Position numbers and translations under genes: made by a program. Below are positions 1 to 5,493 of a DNA stretch of 14,897 bases, piece by piece. Below the pieces are notes generated by a model, which searched no databases, had not been told where the DNA came from, and was given only the letters and a program-made list of their open reading frames with translations. Where the stretch lies: contig URFF01000043.1 in NCBI GenBank assembly GCA_900546995.1, positions 1 through 14,897 on the forward strand, read 5' to 3'. This DNA is from an uncultured Sutterella sp. (GTDB lineage: Bacteria; Pseudomonadota; Gammaproteobacteria; Burkholderiales; Burkholderiaceae_F). The number at the start of each line of letters is the position of its first letter. Position 1 is the stretch's first letter.

Positions 1-156
1 CCATTGAGGATCTTCATTTCGAATTTACGTCCTACGTCCATAGGGGAGCTCTGGTTGGATTTCGTATAAAACGCCTTCACACCGTTTAGCAATCCGTTGT
101 GCAACTTTGGCAGTTGTTCCTGTAGCGGAAAAATAGACAATCAAAGACTTACCCAT
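1..156 (-). pseudogene. Flavodoxin fragment, reading frame broken after 43 residues
   Basis: The leftward frame opens at the ATG at 156-154 and reads MGKSLIVYFSATGTTAKVA, the classic flavodoxin FMN-phosphate loop (S-A-T-G-T-T). It continues through a first helix and second strand (VLYEIQPELPY) and hits TAA at 27-25. Family members normally continue from this PY with an acidic D-x-D-W stretch and total about 150-180 residues, so the stop is premature. Downstream bases can be read as flavodoxin-like in either of two frames, so I cannot tell a nonsense change from a frameshift. The start overlaps the end of the alcohol dehydrogenase by 8 bases, the arrangement of a translationally coupled operon. 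A functional flavodoxin would carry electrons with bound FMN in the cytoplasm. The window edge hides the rest. Confidence 0.7.
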
Positions 157-1156
157 GGAGAGCCTCCGTTAAAATTTGCGCAATTTCGTCATGCCCAAGG
201 ACCTTGTATCCGCCTTTTAGAACCAGAGTCGCTTCGGTTATTCCCTCTATCATGCTCTGATCGGCTCCTAATTCGGCGATGTTCATTACCAGTCCAAGCT
301 CTCTCATCCATGATTGCATTTTATCTAAGCCTTCGCGTGCAATTTGTTCATCGGTTTTACCAGTTGGATTGACATCAAAGACATTGATAGCGAAACGCTT
401 GAACTTCGGTAGCCCGTAATTCAAGATGTGGCGGTAATACAGCAAAGAGACGGCGGCAAGCGTCATTCCATGTGTGGCATTTGTATAAGCGCCGACAGCT
501 TGTCCGAGCATATGCACCATCCAGTCTGTTGACTTTCCCTTAGCAATTAAAGTGTTCAAAGCCCAAGTTGCCGTCCACATGATGTTGCTTCGAGCTTCAT
601 AATTTTGAGGGTCTTTATTGGCAATGCGGCTTGAATGCAAAAGGGACCGCAACAATCCCTCGCTGATGTAATCGCTGGTGTTGTCATCGCTTCCCGAGAA
701 GTACTGCTCACAGATATGGTTGAAAATATCATAGATTCCAGCCACCATCTGGTAATGAGGCAAAGTCAGTGTGTATTGCGGGTTGAGAATTGCGAAACGT
801 GGCATGATTTTTTCATCAGCAAAAACATGCCCGATCTTTAATTTCGTTTGATCGTTCGTAATCACAGCGCCCGTATTCATTTCTGAGCCTGTTCCCACCA
901 TCGTCAATACACATCCAACAGGAAGTGTTTCGCAATCGGGTTCTTCAAAACGAAGGTAGTATTTTTCCCATGGGTCGTCGTTGCAATTGACCGAAACGGA
1001 AACAGCTTTTGCGTATTCAATCACAGAACCACCGCCAACAGCCAACAAGAAGACTGCTTTATGAGCACGAGCGATTTCAACACCTTCGTTGAGTTTGCTA
1101 ACTGTCGGATTGAGTATGACTCCGGCAATTTCATTCAGAAGACAATCGAAACGCAT
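149..1156 (-). pseudogene. Iron-containing alcohol dehydrogenase, N-terminus deleted
   Basis: The 335-residue frame matches the group III iron-dependent alcohol dehydrogenase family (YqhD/butanol dehydrogenase type), which uses NAD(P)H to interconvert aldehydes and alcohols. Visible signatures are GGGSVIEYAKA (dinucleotide binding), GTGSEMNTGAVI, GIYDIFNHICEQYFSG with Asp and His metal ligands, and DWMVH...THGMTLA with two more His ligands. Family members are about 385 residues. Here the first 60-70 residues, the start of the Rossmann domain, are missing, and similarity begins abruptly at LLNEIAGVILNP. In-frame TGA immediately precedes the ATG at 1156, and there is no good ribosome binding site. 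The missing sequence appears to have been lost in the same deletion that removed the C-terminal half of the upstream AraC gene. The metal ligands are intact, but a fold without the first nucleotide-binding strands is unlikely to be active. Confidence 0.8.
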
Positions 1157-1606
1157 TCAACATACGCTCAATAGTTTCTCTGTCCGTTTTATTTTGTGGG
1201 TTGAATGCCAGGATTTCGGTTTGAGATGATGCAATAACCGGTAAAACGTATTTTTTCTCTATTTGACTGCCAGGTGTTGCGATTAATGAAGGTTCAAAAA
1301 TATGCAGTAATTGAACCACCTCTTCTGGAGTTGAGGAAACCTTCCTCATGTGCATGACGTTTGCGTTAATGAATCCCGCCCATCCCGAGGGAAATGTCAT
1401 GTGAGTGGTTGGTGTAAAACATTTTAGAGATCCACTTTGAACCCAAAAAAATTCGACGGCTTTCTTGTGCCAATGCATGGAACCAGCGCCCCTTTGTATT
1501 TGGATAGTTCAATCCGCAGGGATGTGTACGGAAATGACATAGAAAAGTCTTCTAGAAATTCCTCGCGAGTTCCATCACAAAATTGCATTGAGCGGAGTGT
1601 TTGCAT
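1131..1606 (-). pseudogene. AraC-family regulator remnant: frameshifted and without its HTH domain
   Basis: Two overlapping leftward frames together spell the N-terminal cupin sensor half of an AraC-type regulator. The first runs from an ATG at 1606 (or 1588) through FPYTSLRIELSKYKGALVP. The second continues HWHKKAVEFFWVQSGSLKCF and INANVMHM, then LLHIFEPSLIATPGSQIEKKY. Such proteins carry PWHWHK at the junction. The DNA here is CCATGCATTGG, which restores P-W-H-W with a single extra G near 1476, so a one-base deletion is inferred. The gene then ends at FRLSSE, where homologs continue into about 150 more residues with two helix-turn-helix motifs. No DNA-binding domain is encoded. It once probably controlled the adjacent dehydrogenase/flavodoxin genes. 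Confidence 0.75.
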
Positions 1607-1729
1607 CTTGTTCAATATCAATATCGGTGGGTATTGAAGACAGTATAAAAAAATGCCTAATCAAAAATCTGAGCACAGCGTGGATAGCAGGGGTCTTGAT
1701 TAGTGGATTAAAAGATTGAAATCGTATGT

Positions 1730-1758
1730 TTGACATTTTGAAATTTAATAAGTATAAT
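1730..1758 (+). promoter_or_regulatory. Perfect-consensus sigma70 promoter
   Basis: TTGACA at 1730-1735 and TATAAT at 1753-1758 are separated by exactly 17 bases, matching the housekeeping sigma factor consensus at all 12 positions. Predicted transcription starts near 1765, about 23 bases before the ATG of the small gene at 1788. Unregulated promoters this strong are uncommon in chromosomes, which fits the overlapping inverted repeat acting as an operator. Confidence 0.85.
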
Positions 1759-1765
1759 TCAAAAT
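1735..1765. promoter_or_regulatory. Inverted repeat overlapping the promoter, candidate operator
   Basis: ATTTTGAA at 1735-1742 and TTCAAAAT at 1758-1765 are exact inverted copies with 15 bases between them. They bracket the -10 box and the likely start site. A protein bound here would block RNA polymerase. Autoregulation by the small protein at 1788 is an inference; the region is AT-rich, so chance is possible. Confidence 0.4.
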
Positions 1766-1787
1766 AAGAAAATTGATTTGACACAAA

Positions 1788-2039
1788 ATGGAAACAAACA
1801 GAGTAGATGACCAGATTCAAAAACCAGAAAATGAATCAAGTAAAGAGATGACAACGTCGTGTTCTTCGACTTGGGGCGGGCGTCGAGCCGGTGCGGGTAG
1901 GAAGCGCTTGATAGGGGAATCACAAACGAAGGGTGTAATGATCCGACTGACAGAGAGAGAAGCCCTGAAACTCAAAGCATTGGGTGGGTCAAAGTGGATT
2001 CGGCAACAATTATCGCATGTCCACGAATCTGCTGATTGA
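1788..2039 (+). CDS. Small basic protein with WGGRRAGAGRK motif, putative ribbon-helix-helix regulator
   Basis: An 83-residue protein. Residues 1-27 are polar and low in structure. They are followed by the basic motif WGGRRAGAGRKR, and then by VMIRLTEREALKLKALGGSKWIRQQL, which has the strand-helix-helix pattern of a CopG/Arc-type DNA-binding domain (a strand of alternating hydrophobics, then two short helices). Similar G-G-x-R-x-G-A-G-R-P/K N-termini occur on small phage and plasmid proteins and on gut proteobacterial regulators. The ATG at 1788 fits the leader from the consensus promoter but has only a poor Shine-Dalgarno sequence. An alternative ATG at 1848 would remove just the polar tail. 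It stands alone, with no toxin gene directly downstream. A role as a repressor of its own promoter is inferred, not shown. Confidence 0.6.
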   Translation: METNRVDDQIQKPENESSKEMTTSCSSTWGGRRAGAGRKRLIGESQTKGVMIRLTEREALKLKALGGSKWIRQQLSHVHESAD

Positions 2040-2150
2040 ATTTTTTATCAATATAAGTTGATATTTTTGACGTTTTAACCAGATCCGTCTTTTGGCACAA
2101 TTTGAAAATCAATTTCATGGGGCTGTCATGATGCCGAGCCGGAACTTTCC

Positions 2151-2771
2151 GTGAAAAGTGTCGCAATCTTATCGCTTGGGATGATCATTGCCTCTTTAGG
2201 AATTTCTTTAATTAGCTCCTCGGGATTGGGCACGACACCAATCAGTTCTCTTCCATTCGTCGCGTCTGAAGTGACAGGGCTAACTTTTGGCACCACCACT
2301 TTTTTCTTCAACTTTGCCTTAATCGTTTTGCAATTGTTATTGCTGAGAAAGCATTTCAGTCGGCTAAATTGGTTGCAATTGCCTTTAGCGTTTATTTTCA
2401 GCGTCTTCCTTGACCTATGGATGTTCATGTTAGGCTCGTTGCCAAAGAACGATTATTTTCTAAATCTTTGTTTTTCTATGTTAGGAAACGCCATTTTAGG
2501 GTTAGGAATTGTTTTGGAAATCCGTTCTCGCTGCATTCCTTTGTCTGGAGAAGCCTTTGTTTTGGCACTGTCCATCGAGTTAAGAAAACCCTTTTCCAGC
2601 ATGAAAATAGCAAACGATGTCACGCTCGTCGTATTGTCTTGCGTGTTGAGCTATCTAGCTTTAGGTTATCTGTTCGGGGTACGAGAAGGAACAATTCTTT
2701 CAGCTTTGACGGTTGGGTTGTTTGTAAGATTTTTCGCTTTTCTTTGTTCTCAATTCAGTTCAAGAAAATAG
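2151..2771 (+). CDS. YczE/YyaS-type integral membrane protein (COG2364-like)
   Basis: A 206-residue inner-membrane protein with about five or six hydrophobic segments. The signature SGLGTTPISSLPF after the first transmembrane helix, and the later FNFALIVLQLLLL and FSVFLDLWMF segments, match the YczE/YitT-related family, whose transported substrate or role is unknown. The start is taken at GTG 2151 because it begins the first membrane helix at the usual place (MKSVAILSLGMII). An ATG ten codons later would cut into that helix. There is no good ribosome binding site, but an 8-codon open frame with a G-rich upstream run ends in TGA overlapping this GTG (see findings), so coupled initiation is possible. 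It lies between the small regulator and a convergent unknown gene. Confidence 0.7.
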   Translation: MKSVAILSLGMIIASLGISLISSSGLGTTPISSLPFVASEVTGLTFGTTTFFFNFALIVLQLLLLRKHFSRLNWLQLPLAFIFSVFLDLWMFMLGSLPKNDYFLNLCFSMLGNAILGLGIVLEIRSRCIPLSGEAFVLALSIELRKPFSSMKIANDVTLVVLSCVLSYLALGYLFGVREGTILSALTVGLFVRFFAFLCSQFSSRK

Positions 2772-2783
2772 AGTGTAAGCGAT

Positions 2784-2800
2784 AGGGAAATCCCTTTTTT
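2784..2800 (+). terminator. Weak terminator-like hairpin after the YczE-like gene
   Basis: AGGG at 2784-2787 pairs with CCCT at 2792-2795 around a four-base loop and runs into six T residues. The stem is only four pairs, so termination would be partial; the T-run is the main support. Confidence 0.35.
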
Positions 2801-2830
2801 GTCCTTTTATAATTGAAAAACAATTTAATT

Positions 2831-2852
2831 CAACATAACTATTATTATGTTG
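2831..2852. repeat. 8-bp hairpin between convergent genes
   Basis: CAACATAA at 2831-2838 and TTATGTTG at 2845-2852 are exact inverted copies around a 6-base loop. No clean T-run follows on either strand. It may stabilise the 3' end of either convergent transcript or bind a protein. Confidence 0.4.
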
Positions 2853-2863
2853 CGTTGTTTATA

Positions 2864-2899
2864 TGATGAAAAAGGGCTCCAAAACCACTTCTGAAGCCC
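2864..2899 (-). terminator. Rho-independent terminator of the leftward 231-residue gene
   Basis: On the minus strand GGGCT (2899-2895) pairs with AGCCC (2878-2874) across a 16-base loop and is followed by TTTTTCATCA. It lies 55 bases past the stop of the 231-residue gene. Confidence 0.55.
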
Positions 2900-2953
2900 A
2901 TTTTCAATACGTCTAATTTTTTAATAATTTTGTGTTATTTCTAAATTCTTTTT

Positions 2954-3649
2954 TTAAGCTGATGGCGCCTTTTGCGTTTGTTCTGTTTGTTGTTCTTTAA
3001 TTTGTCCCAACCAAATCAGCAGAAGTTTTTTGCATTGTGTCAGCGTTAAATTCTCGGCGATCAATGTATTGCCGTCATGTTTGAAAACCATTCGATGTTT
3101 TCGGCTTTGTAAAAAGACTCGTCCAACTGTTCTGCTGCGGTACTTCACAATAATTTCGTGCGTGACACTCAGCGTAAATGTAAATCGGTTTTCAATTCCA
3201 GCTTCTGCCGCTTTGGTTAACAATTCTTTAATAAACGAGATTTCTGAACGATTGGCAAGAACCGGATTTTTTGATTTATCAATAAATGAAAATGGTTCAG
3301 GCAATGGTTTAATTGCCAGCGGTTCTTTGGCTTTAATCAGTCGCCAGACATATTGTTTTTGTAAGGCAACCAGTTCCGGGGCTAAACCCGTTTCTTCGGT
3401 TTCTTTTGTCGGCAGAGAACTTTCTGTCACTTCCTTAACGGGTTTCGTTGTAGGCGGTTCTTCTGTCAGATCAATTGAAAGCTCAATGCGTTTATCATCT
3501 TCAAGTTCTTCTTGAACTTGGTTTTCTTTCTTTTCAACACGAGCTGACTGCCGACTTGTCCATTCGTCGTTTACAGGCTCGCCACTAGCCCCTTTGGTTC
3601 CGAGTGACTTAAAAAATGCGGCGATTGTATTTAAAAAACTTTTTTTCAT
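2954..3649 (-). CDS. Unrecognised 231-residue protein with acidic linker and basic C-terminal domain
   Basis: I do not recognise this protein. An N-terminal amphipathic stretch (MKKSFLNTIAAFFKSLG) is followed by a charged, Glu/Lys/Thr-rich, probably disordered linker (residues about 20-90). A folded region of about 95-220 comes next, with a helix rich in Lys/Glu, then alternating strands (FTFTLSVTHEIIVKYRSRTV, GRVFLQSRKHRMVFKH), an amphipathic helix (TQCKKLLLIWLGQI) and a Gln/Thr-rich tail. The strand segment is strongly basic, which would suit nucleic-acid or other polyanion binding, but this is only suggestive. No signal peptide is evident. The start is well supported: AGGGGC lies 7 bases before the ATG. 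It is monocistronic, with a hairpin in its leader and its own terminator. Confidence 0.65.
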   Translation of the reverse strand: MKKSFLNTIAAFFKSLGTKGASGEPVNDEWTSRQSARVEKKENQVQEELEDDKRIELSIDLTEEPPTTKPVKEVTESSLPTKETEETGLAPELVALQKQYVWRLIKAKEPLAIKPLPEPFSFIDKSKNPVLANRSEISFIKELLTKAAEAGIENRFTFTLSVTHEIIVKYRSRTVGRVFLQSRKHRMVFKHDGNTLIAENLTLTQCKKLLLIWLGQIKEQQTEQTQKAPSA

Positions 3650-3672
3650 AAATTGCCCCTAGAGGAAGAGCT

Positions 3673-3693
3673 TCACGACCTTTAAAGTCGTGA
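3673..3693. promoter_or_regulatory. 7-bp hairpin in the 5' leader of the 231-residue gene
   Basis: TCACGAC (3673-3679) and GTCGTGA (3687-3693) pair perfectly across a 7-base loop. The element sits 24 bases upstream of the leftward start codon, just ahead of the ribosome binding site. It could be a leader RNA structure or, as DNA, an operator palindrome. No T-run follows, so it is not a terminator. Confidence 0.4.
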
Positions 3694-3855
3694 TCTGAGC
3701 CCGAAAAATTAATGCTCTGTCTTTATTATGAGGGTATGAACGCTTTTTGTGGAGAATTTCTTGGTTTGAACGCTTGATTATTGACGAAATTCAAGGTGAA
3801 AGACTTTGTTTGGTTTTTCTGAGGCAACAGTTTCTCTAACGGAATGCTCCGAAAG

Positions 3856-4389
3856 TCAGAGTTTGACGTTGACGAGTCCTTTTTTAATATCATTAGGATA
3901 GTGATCATCAATCAGGATGTATGGATAATTTCTGGCCCGGCATTGCTCTAGGTTACGTCGATTGGATTTCTCTAGATCTTTTCTTAACAAATCAGTAACT
4001 TGTCGTTTTTCAATAATATTTTCATTTCGCATGATGTCCTCAAAATGGTGTTCGATATAGTTTTGGCTGAATATCAAACAGACGTACGAGATGTATTGCA
4101 ACTCGTCTTTTGAGAAATCCATTTCCCAGCCGAAAGGAATGTAGCATCCTTCAATGATGATGTTTTGAGAATTTTCAATATTGGTTTTGACAATCTCTCG
4201 GACGATGGGCCACAAATAGTGAATCAGTTCTTCATCGCTACTGAGTGCGGAAAGTTCGCACAAGCCACTTCGGATCAGCCCCATTTTCAAATGATCTATT
4301 GAAAGATAGGGATAATGGAGCTTTTCCATTAACTTTGGAGCTAAAAGTGTTTTGCCCGTATGAGTATCGCCAGCAATTAAAATAATCAT
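3856..4389 (-). CDS. P-loop kinase-like ATP-binding protein (zeta-toxin/adenylate-kinase-like fold)
   Basis: A 177-residue cytoplasmic protein starting with a strand and a Walker A loop, G-D-T-H-T-G-K-T at residues 7-14. It then has YLSIDHLKMGLIRSG, where a conserved Asp lies in the typical substrate-binding position. The strand IIIEGCYIPFGW and the Arg/Lys-rich lid region (EKRQVTDLLRKDLEKSNRR) follow, and it ends with the strand YILIDD. This order is that of small P-loop kinases related to zeta toxins, 2-phosphoglycerate kinases and adenylate kinases. The substrate cannot be named. Length is about normal for the group and no truncation is seen. There is no recognisable ribosome binding site and no partner antitoxin-like gene next to it. 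Similar proteins are common in Firmicutes, and the AT-rich surroundings suggest acquisition by transfer. Confidence 0.7.
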   Translation of the reverse strand: MIILIAGDTHTGKTLLAPKLMEKLHYPYLSIDHLKMGLIRSGLCELSALSSDEELIHYLWPIVREIVKTNIENSQNIIIEGCYIPFGWEMDFSKDELQYISYVCLIFSQNYIEHHFEDIMRNENIIEKRQVTDLLRKDLEKSNRRNLEQCRARNYPYILIDDHYPNDIKKGLVNVKL

Positions 4390-4468
4390 TTGTTAAAACT
4401 GAGTAACATGTTCTGGTCAAAAGGAAATATTAACGAGTTTTCAAAACTGAAGGTTGCAACTTAAAGTT

Positions 4469-4497
4469 TTGCTTGAGCAAACCTGTGGTAAGATACT
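4469..4497 (+). promoter_or_regulatory. Possible sigma70 promoter for the 290-residue gene
   Basis: TTGCTT (4469-4474) and GATACT (4492-4497) are 17 bases apart, with three and four consensus matches respectively. The predicted start lies about 25 bases before the ATG at 4528. Spacing is ideal but the boxes are weak. Confidence 0.35.
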
Positions 4498-4527
4498 CCC
4501 CATTATTGATTTCATAAAGGTTTTTGA

Positions 4528-5400
4528 ATGTCCGCCTTAACTTCGCTTTTTTATGCCTTTCCGGTTTTCAGTATGCAAAACCGTCGAATCGCGACTTTAG
4601 AGCTGGGCGCTTGTTCAATGGCCTTTTATGAACCCAATCTCGGTTTTTCCTCGCCGCTCATTGATTTTGACGAGGCTTTTAACGCACTCAGTACGTTATT
4701 TACCGAGCCAGTCCGAGCCAAAGCCGTTGTGGCGGATTTCACAGATGACGGAAATCCCGATGCGATGCTAATCGGTTGGATGCCGGGTGGCCAGTCACAT
4801 TCTTTGGTGCCCGTTGGTGTGTTTACACGCTGGCTGACCGAAGAAATCGCTTGCGGTCTCATTCCCCTTTCCCCTGACGTCCCCCGATTTATTGAGAAAT
4901 GTGCTGAGGCGATTAATAATGAGCCCCTTTATACCGTAAACGATCAGACGTTAACGCTGGTTGATTTACCGAAGACCCTTCCGGTGGGAGGTTTGACAGA
5001 AACGGTTATTTGGCGCAATGACGAATTGGACGCTTCTGGCTTAGTGCTTTCGGCAGACGAAGTCGCTTCTTATCAAGTTTGGTGCAATACCGTTTTGCCA
5101 GCTTGTGAGAAAATCAAAGAACAAGTCGGTCAGTTACCGGTTAAATTCAGTGCTACGGGTATCGATCTACTGCACCGTTATTTATTCATGCACTGGCAAG
5201 TGAGTACCTATCCTGAATCAAAGGCCGTTTTATCTTGGGCTAAAGCCTATGGTACACAAGACCCTGATCGATTCAAGGAAGCGCTGTTGGATCCTGACAA
5301 TTTCAGTAGTAACGTGATGTTTGAAACCGATAAAAAAGCTCTGATGCAGTCCAATGTTCGCCTGAATCCACTGATTTTTCATTTTGAAAAGGCAGTCTGA
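4528..5400 (+). CDS. Unrecognised 290-residue soluble protein
   Basis: I do not recognise this protein. It is acidic, soluble and well composed for a real gene. It has no signal peptide, no transmembrane helix after the short hydrophobic N-terminal stretch (SLFYAFPVF), and no obvious P-loop, metal site or catalytic motif. Regions with mixed strand/helix character occur around residues 20-110 (including VVADFTDDGNPDAMLIGWMP), followed by a mainly helical second half with a Trp/Tyr-rich patch (LLHRYLFMHWQVSTYPES) near 215-235. The start is supported by AAAGG seven bases before the ATG. It is monocistronic: a possible promoter lies just upstream and a strong hairpin terminator follows. Neighbouring genes point the other way, so context gives no functional hint. 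Confidence 0.65.
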   Translation: MSALTSLFYAFPVFSMQNRRIATLELGACSMAFYEPNLGFSSPLIDFDEAFNALSTLFTEPVRAKAVVADFTDDGNPDAMLIGWMPGGQSHSLVPVGVFTRWLTEEIACGLIPLSPDVPRFIEKCAEAINNEPLYTVNDQTLTLVDLPKTLPVGGLTETVIWRNDELDASGLVLSADEVASYQVWCNTVLPACEKIKEQVGQLPVKFSATGIDLLHRYLFMHWQVSTYPESKAVLSWAKAYGTQDPDRFKEALLDPDNFSSNVMFETDKKALMQSNVRLNPLIFHFEKAV

Positions 5401-5403
5401 TCG

Positions 5404-5427
5404 TTGAATTTCTTAATAAAAATTCAA
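5404..5427 (+). terminator. AT-rich hairpin directly after the 290-residue gene
   Basis: TTGAATTT (5404-5411) and AAATTCAA (5420-5427) pair fully across eight bases, three bases past the stop codon. It lacks G-C pairs and a clean T-run, so it may be an mRNA 3'-end structure working with the stronger hairpin that follows. Confidence 0.35.
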
Positions 5428-5445
5428 TATTTGTCTAAAATAAAA

Positions 5446-5475
5446 CGGGCAAGAGATTAAAAAATCCCTTGCCCG
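5446..5475. terminator. Strong bidirectional terminator between convergent genes
   Basis: CGGGCAAG (5446-5453) pairs with CTTGCCCG (5468-5475). After one A-C mismatch the stem continues with GATT/AATC around an AAAA loop. An A-rich stretch on the left gives the minus strand a TTTTATTTTA tail, and AATTGTTTTA follows on the plus strand. It separates the 290-residue gene from the M20 operon. Confidence 0.8.
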
Positions 5476-5493
5476 AATTGTTTTAGCGCTCAA

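Noticed and set aside
1657..1703. Inverted repeat CTAATCAA / TTGATTAG upstream of the AraC remnant
   Set aside because: Only 8 bases separated by 31 in AT-rich DNA; no T-run, gene or conserved context supports a function.
3030..3515. Rightward 161-codon open frame opposite the 231-residue gene
   Set aside because: Its Ser-rich, low-complexity translation mirrors the Glu/Thr-rich linker on the other strand, and it has no ribosome binding site.
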